A DNA stretch of 64,000 nt from Metabacillus halosaccharovorans (GCF_002019635.1 NZ_KV917371.1:1470001-1534000), one strand, 5' to 3'. Positions 47,619-56,328 are shown, counted from the first letter of the stretch. The notes: generated from the sequence alone by a model not told the origin. Program-made: numbers and translations.

Positions 47619-49381
47619 CGTTGATTCCAAGACAAGAATATCCAAGACCAGATTTTATTCGAAAGGAATGGCTCAATCTAAACGGTCAATGGGATTTTGC
47701 CTTTGACGATGAAAATAAAGGTCTTAAGGAAGAATGGTATAAAAACCATCTTTATCATGAAGGAATTAATGTACCATATGCCTTTCAAACAAAGTTGAGT
47801 GGAATTGGAAAAAGAGAATTCCATGATGTTGTTTGGTATGAACGAACATTTTCAGTTCCGGAAAAATGGGAAGGAAATAACATTCATCTTAACTTTGGTG
47901 CAGTAGATTATGGTGCAACTGTATGGGTAAATGGATTGTTTGTCACGTTTCATGAAGGTGGTCACACACCTTTTTATGCTGACATTACAGAAGCGCTAAA
48001 GAAGGGTGAAAATAAAGTAACAGTTAGAGTAGAGGATGTTTCTACTGACCTTGAACAACCACGTGGTAAACAATATTGGGAAGAAGAATCAAAAGGGATC
48101 TTTTATACGAGAACAACAGGTATTTGGCAGACAGTTTGGATAGAACCAATTAGTTCATCCAATATTGAAAGAGTAAAGCTAACTCCGGATATTGATGATG
48201 GCAAAGTAACTGTTGAATACCTTATTCAAAATAGAACAAAAAACCAAGAAGTAGAAATGGAAATTTCGTTTGATAAGAAGATCGTTTCAAAAGTTATCGC
48301 ACCTGTTTATTTAGTACAACGTAAAAATAAACTCTCTATTACTCTTGAGGATTTCGAGAAAGGTGAGGGAAAGCTTTGGAGTCCGGAAGAACCTAATCTT
48401 TATACAATTAAGTTTTTCTTAAAGGAAGAAAATCAGATTTTAGATGAGGTTGAAAGTTATTTTGGAATGAGAAAGGTAGCAATAAATAACGGGAAAATTG
48501 AGCTGAATAATAAGCCGTATTATATGAAGCTTGTTCTGGATCAGGGCTATTACCCAGAGAGTTTATTAACTGCCCCGACAGATTTGGATATAAAAAAAGA
48601 TATCGAATTAACAAAGGAGATGGGCTTTAATGGCGTAAGAAAGCATCAAAAGGTCGAAGAGCCACGTTATTTTTATTGGGCTGATAAATTAGGGATTCTT
48701 GTTTGGGGGGAAATGGCTAACTGTCATACCTTTACAGATCAAGCAGTAAAAAGGATAACATCAGAATGGCAAGAGGCAGTAGAACGAGATTATAATCATC
48801 CTTCTATTGTTGCTTGGGTTCCTCTAAATGAAAGCTGGGGAGTGCCTAGATTAAAGAAAGATCCCCGTCAAGCAAATCATTTAGTTAGTATGTATTACTT
48901 AACAAAGACATTAGATCATTCACGCCTTGTCATATCAAATGATGGATGGGAGCATACCATATCAGATATCTTAACGATTCATGACTACGAAGGTGAAAAG
49001 CCACGATTAAAACAGCGCTATTCGAATGTTGAAAATGTATTAAAATTTACACCGGCTGACCGGTTTTTATATGTTCCAGGATTTAGCTATCGTGTTGAAC
49101 CAATCATGGTTTCGGAGTTTGGTGGAATCGCCTTTCAAATAGATGAATCACAGGGGTGGGGATACACATCTGCTTCAGATGAACAGGATTTCATTGAAAG
49201 ATATTATAACGTGGTTTCAGGTTTGCTTGAATCTCCACTTGTTCAAGGCTTTTGCTATACCCAACTAACTGACGTCGAGCAGGAAATAAACGGTCTCTTG
49301 ACCTATAATCGGATTCCAAAAGTAGATCTTAATTTGATTCGCGAAATTAATGAAGGAAAGAAAATAACATTTTCAAAGTAA
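47615..49381 (+). CDS. GH2-family glycoside hydrolase
   Basis: A 588-aa GH2 enzyme (beta-galactosidase, beta-glucuronidase or beta-mannosidase type). Residues 1-180 form the sugar-binding jelly roll (LNLNGQWDFAFDD, DVVWYERTF), then an Ig-like domain, then the barrel with the acid/base Glu in WVPLNESWG (about 404) and the nucleophile Glu in MVSEFGGIAF (about 500). It is short for GH2 because it has no C-terminal extra domains. No signal peptide. Start is TTG 47615, overlapping the upstream stop. Which beta-sugar it removes cannot be decided here. Confidence 0.87.
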   Translation: MTLIPRQEYPRPDFIRKEWLNLNGQWDFAFDDENKGLKEEWYKNHLYHEGINVPYAFQTKLSGIGKREFHDVVWYERTFSVPEKWEGNNIHLNFGAVDYGATVWVNGLFVTFHEGGHTPFYADITEALKKGENKVTVRVEDVSTDLEQPRGKQYWEEESKGIFYTRTTGIWQTVWIEPISSSNIERVKLTPDIDDGKVTVEYLIQNRTKNQEVEMEISFDKKIVSKVIAPVYLVQRKNKLSITLEDFEKGEGKLWSPEEPNLYTIKFFLKEENQILDEVESYFGMRKVAINNGKIELNNKPYYMKLVLDQGYYPESLLTAPTDLDIKKDIELTKEMGFNGVRKHQKVEEPRYFYWADKLGILVWGEMANCHTFTDQAVKRITSEWQEAVERDYNHPSIVAWVPLNESWGVPRLKKDPRQANHLVSMYYLTKTLDHSRLVISNDGWEHTISDILTIHDYEGEKPRLKQRYSNVENVLKFTPADRFLYVPGFSYRVEPIMVSEFGGIAFQIDESQGWGYTSASDEQDFIERYYNVVSGLLESPLVQGFCYTQLTDVEQEINGLLTYNRIPKVDLNLIREINEGKKITFSK

Positions 49382-49459
49382 AGCCAATAATAGAGGAAGA
49401 CTTAAAAGTAAAATGAACTTTTGAACCTAAATAGATTAACACGACTTAAGGGTGAGAAA

Positions 49460-51004
49460 ATGAATGTTATTTTTATAATGATCGATACTCTTCGGAGAGA
49501 TCATTTAAGCTGTTATGGAACTGAAAAAGCATCTCAATTTTTAAAAAAGCAAATCAAAACGCCACATTTTGATGAATTTGCAAGCCGTGGAATGATTTTT
49601 GACAAGGCATACCTGGGAAGTTTTCCCTGTATGCCTGTTAGGAGGGATTTTTGGACTGGACGATATGAATTCCCATGGCGAGGCTGGGGACCTTTGGAGG
49701 ATGATGATCTTGATATGTTCAACCTTCTCCGTTCACATCATTACATTAATATGCTTATTAGTGATCATTATCATATATTGGAACGCGATGCGGGTAACTA
49801 TCATTTCGGCTTCAATGGATGGGATATGATCAGAGGACAAGAGCATGATCCCTATTTAACTGAACCTTTAAATAATGGCATAAAAGAATCACTAGATCAT
49901 ACTAGAAGTGGAGCATGGTATTTACATCAAAAAAATCTTCGTGGCAACCAAAGGTATGAAGAAGAGCTATATGCACCACAAGTATTTCGACGAGCAGCAT
50001 CATGGTTAGAAACAAATGCAACAGAAAAGCTTAGAAGAGATCGTCCCTTTTGCTTAATGGTTGAATGCTTTGATCCACATGAGCCTTGGGACCCCCCATT
50101 ACACCGAGTTGAAGCGTTATATCCAAATGGCTTGAAGGAAAAGATGCCTCATAGCCCGGTATACGGTTCGGCTAATCGTTTTAATGAAGAAGAGCTTTTG
50201 CAAATGAGAACGTTATATACAGCAGAATTAACATTAGTTGACCATTGGTTTGGCTATTTTATGGATAAGTTTTCACAATTAAACCTATGGGATGATACTG
50301 TCATTGTCGTTACAACAGATCATGGCTTTTTCCTGGGGGAACATGGGCTTATTGGGAAACCTGATTTAGTTCCACTTTATTCAGAAATGAGCCATATTCC
50401 ACTCATGATTTATCATCCAGAGGGAAAACCCAATTCAAGATCATCCCAACTAGTACAGTTAATCGATATTTTTCCAACGATCATTGACTCATTAAACATT
50501 GACCTTCCGCGAAATGTTAACTTTCAGAAAGCAATTGCTGGTTCAGGGCATAAAAAGGCTTGGGAAGGAATATCAGAACGTTCATTACAGTTACATGGAA
50601 AAAGCTTATTGCCGATCCTAAAAGGTAAAAGCATATCAATAAGACAAGCGGTCTTTTCTGGAAAGTTCGGTGATATGATCAGAGTGTCTGACGGAAAATG
50701 GTCATTATATTTACCACCAATAGAGGACAATGAACTTTATTGGTATGGCGTTCGTGAACCTGGTCGAACATTTATTGGCCGTCGTGGTCAGTTTGAACAG
50801 GAAAATCAGCGTTATACAATGGAATATCGCATTCCTTCCTATAAAAAGGAGCTTTACCATGTGGAGCTAGATCCTACTGAAGGAAATAATCTATTAGATC
50901 ATCATCATGCAGAAATTGAAAGGTTGGAACAGTTATTCATACAGTGGCTTGATGAAATAGACGCACCGAATGAATTGAAAAAGCGTTATGGGGTATTAAG
51001 ATGA
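49460..51004 (+). CDS. Formylglycine-dependent sulfatase (S1 family)
   Basis: A 514-aa alkaline-phosphatase-fold sulfatase that removes sulfate esters. N-terminal IFIMIDTLRRDHLSCYG gives metal-binding Asp residues; SFPCMPVRRDFWTG holds the CxPxR core, whose Cys at about residue 57 must be turned into formylglycine; VTTDHGFFLGEHG (about 290) has the later metal Asp-His. No signal peptide, so desulfation is cytoplasmic. The frame is open from 49421, but ATG 49460 has AAGGGTGAGA. No maturase gene (FGE or radical-SAM type) is in the window. Its stop overlaps the ferredoxin start. Confidence 0.9.
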   Translation: MNVIFIMIDTLRRDHLSCYGTEKASQFLKKQIKTPHFDEFASRGMIFDKAYLGSFPCMPVRRDFWTGRYEFPWRGWGPLEDDDLDMFNLLRSHHYINMLISDHYHILERDAGNYHFGFNGWDMIRGQEHDPYLTEPLNNGIKESLDHTRSGAWYLHQKNLRGNQRYEEELYAPQVFRRAASWLETNATEKLRRDRPFCLMVECFDPHEPWDPPLHRVEALYPNGLKEKMPHSPVYGSANRFNEEELLQMRTLYTAELTLVDHWFGYFMDKFSQLNLWDDTVIVVTTDHGFFLGEHGLIGKPDLVPLYSEMSHIPLMIYHPEGKPNSRSSQLVQLIDIFPTIIDSLNIDLPRNVNFQKAIAGSGHKKAWEGISERSLQLHGKSLLPILKGKSISIRQAVFSGKFGDMIRVSDGKWSLYLPPIEDNELYWYGVREPGRTFIGRRGQFEQENQRYTMEYRIPSYKKELYHVELDPTEGNNLLDHHHAEIERLEQLFIQWLDEIDAPNELKKRYGVLR

Positions 51005-51279
51005 TCCCTGTAGTATGTTGGGAGCCCACTAAAAAAACATATCCAGTAGAACGAGATAGAGTTCTATTACAAAGTCTATTACAAAAAGGAGCTCCAGTTG
51101 AATTTGAATGTCAATTTGGTCATTGTCGAAAGTGTATCGTTCACCTAAAAGAAGGTTTTGTCAGACATGAAGACGCACAAGGTATAACAGAAGAAGAAAA
51201 GAAACAAGGATTTGTTTTACTTTGTTCAGCAAAGCCTTGCAGTGAAACCCTATCTCTTGCCCCGTTAAAAAATGACTGA
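51001..51279 (+). CDS. 2Fe-2S ferredoxin-like protein
   Basis: A 92-aa plant-type ferredoxin. FECQFGHCRKC gives C-x4-C-x2-C at about residues 36-44, and LLCSAKP gives the fourth Cys about 30 residues later. The start ATG overlaps the sulfatase stop (ATGA), so it is translationally coupled to it. The electron donor and acceptor are unknown; neighbours do not obviously need one. Confidence 0.88.
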   Translation: MIPVVCWEPTKKTYPVERDRVLLQSLLQKGAPVEFECQFGHCRKCIVHLKEGFVRHEDAQGITEEEKKQGFVLLCSAKPCSETLSLAPLKND

Positions 51280-51298
51280 AAAATATATAATAAAACGA

Positions 51299-51451
51299 GA
51301 TCGTTTTTATTATTTCTTTGGCTCAAGAGGTATTTACTGTGAAGGAGAAAATAGTGGTGATAATGTGGCTGTTGGTCGGTCTAAGAACATTTAGGGTCCT
51401 TATGTTGATGGAGATGGAAAAGATATACAATTAACCTGGACCATCCTTTAA
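51299..51451 (+). pseudogene. Remnant of a GH43-family glycosidase
   Basis: The frame from 51299 reads DRFYYFFGSRG, then ENSGDNVAVGRSKNI, then a TAG at 51392-51394, then GPYVDGDGKDIQLTWTIL and TAA at 51449-51451. The order YYxFxSxG..VGRSKNIxGPYVDxDGKD is the pattern near the middle of GH43 arabinanase-type proteins. It has no start, is cut on both sides and carries an internal stop, so it is a dead piece. The call rests on my recollection of the family pattern. Confidence 0.65.
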
Positions 51452-51454
51452 AAT

Positions 51455-51483
51455 TAGGAGGTTAAAAGCTTGTGAAAAAATAG
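51455..51483 (+). other. Orphan ribosome binding site and start
   Basis: TTAGGAGG followed by GTG AAA AAA TAG at 51472-51483 looks like the start of a gene that has been deleted after three codons; the stop codon runs into the terminator hairpin. Confidence 0.4.
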
Positions 51484-51520
51484 GATTATATGACAAACCG
51501 TTGTCATATAATCCTTTTTC
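51482..51520. terminator. Bidirectional terminator at the right edge of the glycan locus
   Basis: AGGATTATATGACAA and TTGTCATATAATCCT form a perfect 15-bp stem around ACCG, with T runs on both strands. It can end transcripts from the glycan locus and from folE2. Confidence 0.9.
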
Positions 51521-51556
51521 TTATCTAAATGATATATTCAATGCTAGAAAACAAAA

Positions 51557-52465
51557 TCAGACTTCTTTTCTATAACTTAAATTTGCTATTGCATCATGCA
51601 AGTGAATGGATTCTTCATTCCGACACTCTACTGAAAAAGCTTTAACAAAATCCAGTTCATATAAGTCAGCAGCTACTAATCTAACCATATCCTCCACAAA
51701 TCGAGGGTTCTCATACGCTGTTTCTGTTACAACTTTTTCATCTGTTCGTTTTAGGACAGGATGAATCATGGCGCTGGCATTCGTTTCAGCGGCTTCCAAT
51801 AATGCCGCCTTCCAGTCAATTTCCTCATGGTAGTCATTCGTAAACTCAATATTCATTGTGACAAATCCGCGTTGATTATGAGCGGAATATTCACTAATTT
51901 CCTTAGAACAAGGGCAGAGAGTGGTAACAGCACATTTTAATGAGGCAGTGCTCGTAAACCCAATACCTTGCTCATACGAAACAGAAATTGTAGCCTCAGC
52001 ATGATTGAGTCCTACCAACTCTGAACTAGGGCCTTTTCTTTCATAAAACCATGGGAAAGATACTTCAATACTAGCATCTTGTTGTTTAAGGCGTTCCGCA
52101 AGCTCTTTTGTAAAGTCATAGAGATTTGTTAAAGTAAGTTGAAAACCTCCATTTTGGCGATACTGTTCTAACTGTTCTGTAAAACGACTCATATTCGTTC
52201 CTTTTGAATCATGAGAAATTTTACTTGTCATTTTAAAATTTGCAATCGTTGTTTGTTGTTTTGGAAGTAAACTAGAATGTATGATAATAGGGTGCTTTAC
52301 ATTACTAATTCCAACTGCATCTATAGTAAAAAGAAAATCTTTTTTCGTATTTTGTAGATCAGGCATTTTGTCTTTTTCAGTTGGCTTCAACTTTACTCCT
52401 GGTTCGACGGAGCCAAAAAGTCTATGACGTTCTTTTTTTGGTGGTAAGTTAATCTTTCTTGTCAT
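51557..52465 (-). CDS. folE2: GTP cyclohydrolase IB
   Basis: FolE2 (302 aa) turns GTP into dihydroneopterin triphosphate for folate synthesis and, unlike FolE, can work without zinc. Family marks are HPIIIHSSL, SFPWFYERKGP, the metal-ligand Cys region VTTLCPCSKEISEYSAHNQR at about residues 185-203 and the C-terminal SIHLHDA. In B. subtilis the counterpart is de-repressed by zinc starvation; here I see no convincing Zur box in front of it. GAGGGGATC precedes ATG 52465. Confidence 0.93.
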   Translation of the reverse strand: MTRKINLPPKKERHRLFGSVEPGVKLKPTEKDKMPDLQNTKKDFLFTIDAVGISNVKHPIIIHSSLLPKQQTTIANFKMTSKISHDSKGTNMSRFTEQLEQYRQNGGFQLTLTNLYDFTKELAERLKQQDASIEVSFPWFYERKGPSSELVGLNHAEATISVSYEQGIGFTSTASLKCAVTTLCPCSKEISEYSAHNQRGFVTMNIEFTNDYHEEIDWKAALLEAAETNASAMIHPVLKRTDEKVVTETAYENPRFVEDMVRLVAADLYELDFVKAFSVECRNEESIHLHDAIANLSYRKEV

Positions 52466-52673
52466 CTTGATCCCCTCTCACTTACTCGATATTGAGAGTA
52501 TACTGTATGTCGATAGAAAACATCAACGATTAAATCTCACCGATTTGTCTTAAAGTGTCGTAAGTAATCAAAAATTGTAAGAAAAGGACCAAAGGATTTC
52601 GAATTATCGGTCATAATTCTTTATAGAAACTAGTATGATATAGTACAAAGAATAATAGGTTAGGAGTTCAAAT

Positions 52674-53678
52674 ATGAATCGAACTGTATTGCCATTTTTG
52701 AGAGAGTCTCTTGCACTAGCTTTAATAGGATTGTTTTTTTATTTGTTTTTATTCGTTGATTTCCATGAGATTGAGTGGAATATTCCCTCTCAACTTTTGA
52801 CTGTTAATACAATGTTTTTGAGTATTTTACTAGAAGCCATACCATTTATTCTATTAGGAGTTTTTGTTTCGGCGCTGATTCAAACATTTGTGTCAGAGGA
52901 TTTTATTAAACGGGTATTGCCTAAAAATGCAATTCTTGCTTTATTACCTGCTGCCTTACTTGGAGCAATCTTTCCTATTTGTGAATGTGCGATTGTTCCC
53001 ATTGTAAGACGATTAATGAAAAAAGGTATGCCTTTGCATGTAGGAGTAGTCTTTTTAGTGGGTGCTCCAATCTTAAATCCTGTGGTGTTTGCATCAACTT
53101 TCTATGCTTTTTCTTCACAGCTGCATATTGCCTATGCAAGAATGGGACTGGCATTTGTGTTATCCATAATCATTGGGTTTATCATGTACCTCATTTTTAA
53201 GAATCGAAATCAGCTAAAATGGACAAAGGAAGAATTAACGACCACTGTTCAGTTAAAAAGTGAGGAGAAGGTAGGGAAGTTAAAATCTACTTTGTTTCAC
53301 GCCAGTGATGAATTTTTTGAAATGGGTAAATTTTTGATTATTGGGGCTTTTATTGCTAGTCTTTTCCAAACGTTTCTTGATCGAACATTATTAACAGAGC
53401 TTGGCAGCAGCGAATTTCTTTCTCCTGCTATCATGATGGGATTTGGATATATTTTATCATTATGTTCTGAGGCAGATGCATTTGTAGCAGCAACTTTCGG
53501 AGGAACCTTTACAACTGGTTCGTTGCTTGCCTTTTTAGTTTACGGACCAATGATTGATCTGAAAAATACAATTATGCTCTTTGCCTTTTTTAAAGCAAAG
53601 TTTGTCGCGGCATTCATCGGTGTTGTTACAGTCGTTGTTTATGTCTCGATCATCATTTATCAAGCAATTTTTCTATAA
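52674..53678 (+). CDS. Permease of the DUF318/ArsP-like family (YcgR-like)
   Basis: A 334-aa membrane protein with about eight segments. FPICECAIVPIVRRLMKKGM with GMPLHVGVVFLVGAPILNP (about residues 100-135) is the family core; a second core copy (GYILSLCSEADAFVAATFGG) follows near residue 260. B. subtilis YcgR is the nearest named relative I know. It is followed after 19 bases by its usual partner gene. The substrate is unknown; relatives are put forward for metal or organoarsenical export. Confidence 0.8.
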   Translation: MNRTVLPFLRESLALALIGLFFYLFLFVDFHEIEWNIPSQLLTVNTMFLSILLEAIPFILLGVFVSALIQTFVSEDFIKRVLPKNAILALLPAALLGAIFPICECAIVPIVRRLMKKGMPLHVGVVFLVGAPILNPVVFASTFYAFSSQLHIAYARMGLAFVLSIIIGFIMYLIFKNRNQLKWTKEELTTTVQLKSEEKVGKLKSTLFHASDEFFEMGKFLIIGAFIASLFQTFLDRTLLTELGSSEFLSPAIMMGFGYILSLCSEADAFVAATFGGTFTTGSLLAFLVYGPMIDLKNTIMLFAFFKAKFVAAFIGVVTVVVYVSIIIYQAIFL

Positions 53679-53697
53679 GAAGGGAGGTGAGCCCAAG

Positions 53698-54669
53698 GTG
53701 GATAATCAACAAAGTCAATACCGTTTTCAAGTATATATTCGCGGCATCATCTTAATTGGTTTTACATTATTAATGATAAAATTGCTCATTACAGGAAACA
53801 TGGTCAATTTTATCGCACCTAAAATGATGCCCTTTATGTATTTTGCGATCGTTGTCTTTTTAATTTTAGGAGTTATTCAAATATGGAGAAGCGGTTCAAA
53901 GAAGCAAGCAGAGCTTTATTGTGATTGTGGAATAGATCATACGGCCCCATCTACTCCAGTTCGTTCAATTTTCGTTTATCTATTGTTTATCATTCCGATC
54001 GTAACTGGTTTTCTTTTTCCGGAGGTTATATTAGATAGTTCAGTTGCTGCTAAACGAGGTTTTAAATCCTTTGCAACGGCAGATACACAGCCTGTCGAAG
54101 AAGGTGGCACTGGAACAGAAAAAGCTGAAGCATATCTAAATGATCCCGAGGCTTATATGGAGGAGCTAGATGAGAGGATAGGTGATAAGGTTTTAGAGTC
54201 TTCCAGTAATATTCCTGAAGTACCTCTAGAGCATCCTGAAGGGTTTGAAGTTCAAGAGCGTCCTGTGGATATTTATGCTCAGTTAGAAAAAGAGATGCTG
54301 GAAATGGAAACTATTCAATTTATCGATGAGAACTATATTGCCATGACAACCATTATCGATCAAAACCCTGAGCAATTTGTTGGGAAAAAGGTGGAGATAG
54401 TAGGTTTTGTTTTTCGTGAGCATGACTTTAATGAAAATCAGTTTGTTATCGCAAGGTTTGGGTTATCCTGCTGTGTGGCCGATGCTTCTGTTTTTGGGAC
54501 ACTTGCATCATTCCCTGAAGCGAATCAATATGGTGATGATAAGTGGGTGAAACTAGAAGGGACACTAACAACGACAAACTATCAAGATTGGACATTGCCT
54601 TCCATTAATGTATCTAGTATTGAAGTTATCGAACAACCGGAAACACCATATGTATACGAAAAATATTAA
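53698..54669 (+). CDS. TIGR03943-family partner protein (YcgQ-like)
   Basis: A 323-aa protein with two N-terminal membrane pairs (about residues 10-60 and 95-115), a CDCG motif between them, then a long acidic extracytoplasmic part. The C-terminal domain (QFVGKKVEIVGFVFRE...RFGLSCCVADASVFG) is typical of the family. GTG 53698 behind GGGAGGTGA is the start; the frame is open from 53581 inside the upstream gene. It is nearly always found beside the DUF318 permease, so the two probably form one system. Confidence 0.8.
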   Translation: MDNQQSQYRFQVYIRGIILIGFTLLMIKLLITGNMVNFIAPKMMPFMYFAIVVFLILGVIQIWRSGSKKQAELYCDCGIDHTAPSTPVRSIFVYLLFIIPIVTGFLFPEVILDSSVAAKRGFKSFATADTQPVEEGGTGTEKAEAYLNDPEAYMEELDERIGDKVLESSSNIPEVPLEHPEGFEVQERPVDIYAQLEKEMLEMETIQFIDENYIAMTTIIDQNPEQFVGKKVEIVGFVFREHDFNENQFVIARFGLSCCVADASVFGTLASFPEANQYGDDKWVKLEGTLTTTNYQDWTLPSINVSSIEVIEQPETPYVYEKY

Positions 54670-54692
54670 AAACACGCAAATGCGTGTTTTTT
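54668..54692. terminator. Terminator between the YcgQ-like gene and ytzI
   Basis: AACACGCA and TGCGTGTT form a tight stem followed by T on one strand and A/T on the other; it can serve the two convergent genes. Confidence 0.8.
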
Positions 54693-54849
54693 AATTTTCC
54701 TCGTTACCTTGCTTTTTATTTTCTTCATCATCAGATTTTTTAATAGGATCAATTGTATGTTTGTATTGGTAAGCTTTACTTGTGGTTAAAACACTTAATA
54801 AAAGGACAACGATAACAATAATAATACAAATAATAAAAACAACTTTCAC
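54691..54849 (-). CDS. ytzI: Small single-pass membrane protein YtzI
   Basis: A 52-aa frame, GTG 54849 to TAA 54691, with a near-perfect ribosome binding site (AGGAGGAAATACA before the GTG). Residues 3-22 are a very hydrophobic membrane helix (FIICIIIVIVVLLLSVL), followed by TTSKAYQYKHTIDPIKK and a charged tail rich in Asp, Glu and Lys. The TTSKAY..YKHTIDP stretch matches what I know of B. subtilis YtzI, which lies in the same neighbourhood. Function unknown. Confidence 0.8.
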   Translation of the reverse strand: MKVVFIICIIIVIVVLLLSVLTTSKAYQYKHTIDPIKKSDDEENKKQGNEEN

Positions 54850-55023
54850 TGTATTTCCTCCTGTTTCCGAGCAACTGTTTCTTTAATCCTTTAAGAATGT
54901 TTAACTTAATTAAAGGATTAAAAGAAAAGAAAAGACATTATTTTCCATTTCGGGCTGTAAGTCTTGTTTTTCTAATCTTATCATGAAAAATTACCTGTGA
55001 GGCAATTATTGTTTAACCACAGG

Positions 55024-55049
55024 GTTTTAGAGCAAACTATTTGGGGTAA
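55024..55049 (+). promoter_or_regulatory. Candidate sigma-B promoter of dps
   Basis: GTTTTA at 55024-55029 and GGGTAA at 55044-55049 are 14 bases apart, close to the sigma-B consensus GTTTAA-N12-14-GGGTAT. dps is a known general-stress gene in B. subtilis. Confidence 0.65.
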
Positions 55050-55081
55050 ATATATACTAGATGCAAAAGGAGGAATAAATA

Positions 55082-55522
55082 ATGTCAGACAAACTAGTCG
55101 CAACAGTAAACAAACAAATAGCCAATTGGACAGTGTTGTATGTGAAATTACATAATTATCATTGGTTTGTAAAAGGAGAAAACTTCTTTACTTTGCATGA
55201 AAAGTTTGAAGAATTCTACAATGAAGCCGCTGTTCATATTGATGAGTTAGCTGAACGATTATTAGCACTTGATGGTGAACCGGTAGCAACGATGAAAGAA
55301 TGCTTAGAGATCTCTTCTGTGAATGAAGCTGAAGGAAACGAATCAGCACAACAAATGGTTCAAAGCATTTATGAAGATTTTAGTAAACTTGCAGAGGAAT
55401 TAAAAGAAGGTATGGATTTAGCAGCAGAGGTTGGAGATGAAACGACAGGTGATATGCTTCTTGCCATTCACCAAGGGTTGGAAAAGCATAATTGGATGTT
55501 AAAGTCATTCTTAGGTAAGTAG
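55082..55522 (+). CDS. dps: Dps-family DNA-protecting ferritin-like protein
   Basis: A 146-aa Dps/miniferritin that stores iron and protects DNA in a dodecamer. The inter-subunit ferroxidase ligands are seen in [24 protein letters not shown] (His about 31, Asp/Glu later: HIDELAERL). AAAGGAGG lies before ATG 55082 and a terminator follows. Confidence 0.94.
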   Translation: MSDKLVATVNKQIANWTVLYVKLHNYHWFVKGENFFTLHEKFEEFYNEAAVHIDELAERLLALDGEPVATMKECLEISSVNEAEGNESAQQMVQSIYEDFSKLAEELKEGMDLAAEVGDETTGDMLLAIHQGLEKHNWMLKSFLGK

Positions 55523-55528
55523 GTAGGT

Positions 55529-55570
55529 AGGGACTGTCCCATGATGATAAATGGAACAGTCCCTTTTTTA
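55529..55570. terminator. Terminator between dps and the small minus-strand gene
   Basis: AGGGACTGT and ACAGTCCCT pair and are followed by TTTTTT; A-rich on the other side, so it may serve both convergent genes. Confidence 0.85.
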
Positions 55571-55783
55571 TTAATACTCTTTTTCAGCTATCTCTTTAGA
55601 CATCTTTTCTGTCATAAAAGGGATGATCATTGACTGAATTTCCTGTTCAGGCAGTTCTTTTACCCAATTGAGAATTTCCTGTTTATTTGCATGGCGAATA
55701 ATGGATTGAACGTATGCCAAAACATCTTCTTCGTCAGCTCGAAATTGACTGTGATCAGAATTAAAAAAGATTTGATGATCCAC
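55571..55783 (-). CDS. Small hypothetical protein
   Basis: A 70-aa soluble, helical protein: DHQIFFNSDHSQFRADEEDV, then AYVQSIIRHANKQEILNWVK and a charged C-terminus. GTG at 55783 has GGAGG seven bases upstream. It is convergent with dps. I do not recognise the family, but the start signals and separate position support a real gene. Confidence 0.7.
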   Translation of the reverse strand: MDHQIFFNSDHSQFRADEEDVLAYVQSIIRHANKQEILNWVKELPEQEIQSMIIPFMTEKMSKEIAEKEY

Positions 55784-55928
55784 TTTTTATCCTCCATTCA
55801 TTGTATACCAGTATTTAATTTATCCTTAACTTTTAATGAATGTTCTATTCTATCTTATCGACATAGAGAATAATGCAATACATAAGGGCAAAAGCTAATA
55901 GAAGGAATAAAAAGAAGGAGTGGGCATC

Positions 55929-56261
55929 ATGGATCAAACAAAGAAGACTTATTATATTACGGTTGGAAGTGGGCAAATCTCTCAATTAAGCACTGTTTCT
56001 GCATGGGATTTCAAAATTGAAGCAACAGACGAAGAAATCGTTCAACTGCGTGAGTATTTTGATCAAGTCTATTCTGCAGATTTTCAAGGATTTCTTCGCT
56101 CGCATACACCATATGTACAATATCATTATGATCGAGAAAATGATGCGATTGATGAAACGCATAAAAAAGTCTATCGAATGATATATGAGCTAGGTGATGA
56201 AGAAGCAAGGGAGCATATCCGTTCCCAACAGCTTATGTCAAAAATTGATGAACAAGAATAA
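55929..56261 (+). CDS. Hypothetical protein
   Basis: A 110-aa soluble protein: KKTYYITVGSGQISQLSTVS opens it, then a charged helical middle (EEIVQLREYFDQVYSADFQG), then HTPYVQYHYDRENDAIDETH. AAGGAG precedes ATG 55929; a GTG at 55920 overlaps that site. Found just upstream of ytkD on the same strand. I cannot assign a function. Confidence 0.72.
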   Translation: MDQTKKTYYITVGSGQISQLSTVSAWDFKIEATDEEIVQLREYFDQVYSADFQGFLRSHTPYVQYHYDRENDAIDETHKKVYRMIYELGDEEAREHIRSQQLMSKIDEQE

Positions 56262-56328
56262 ACTCTTACACATAGATTTGACATTGTGATAAGATTTGAA
56301 TAGATAAGGAAAAATTGAGGGATCAACT

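Noticed and set aside
52556-52570. Zur box in front of folE2 or the YcgR-like gene
   Set aside because: Only one half resembles the operator; the other half does not match, unlike the three strong boxes near znuA.
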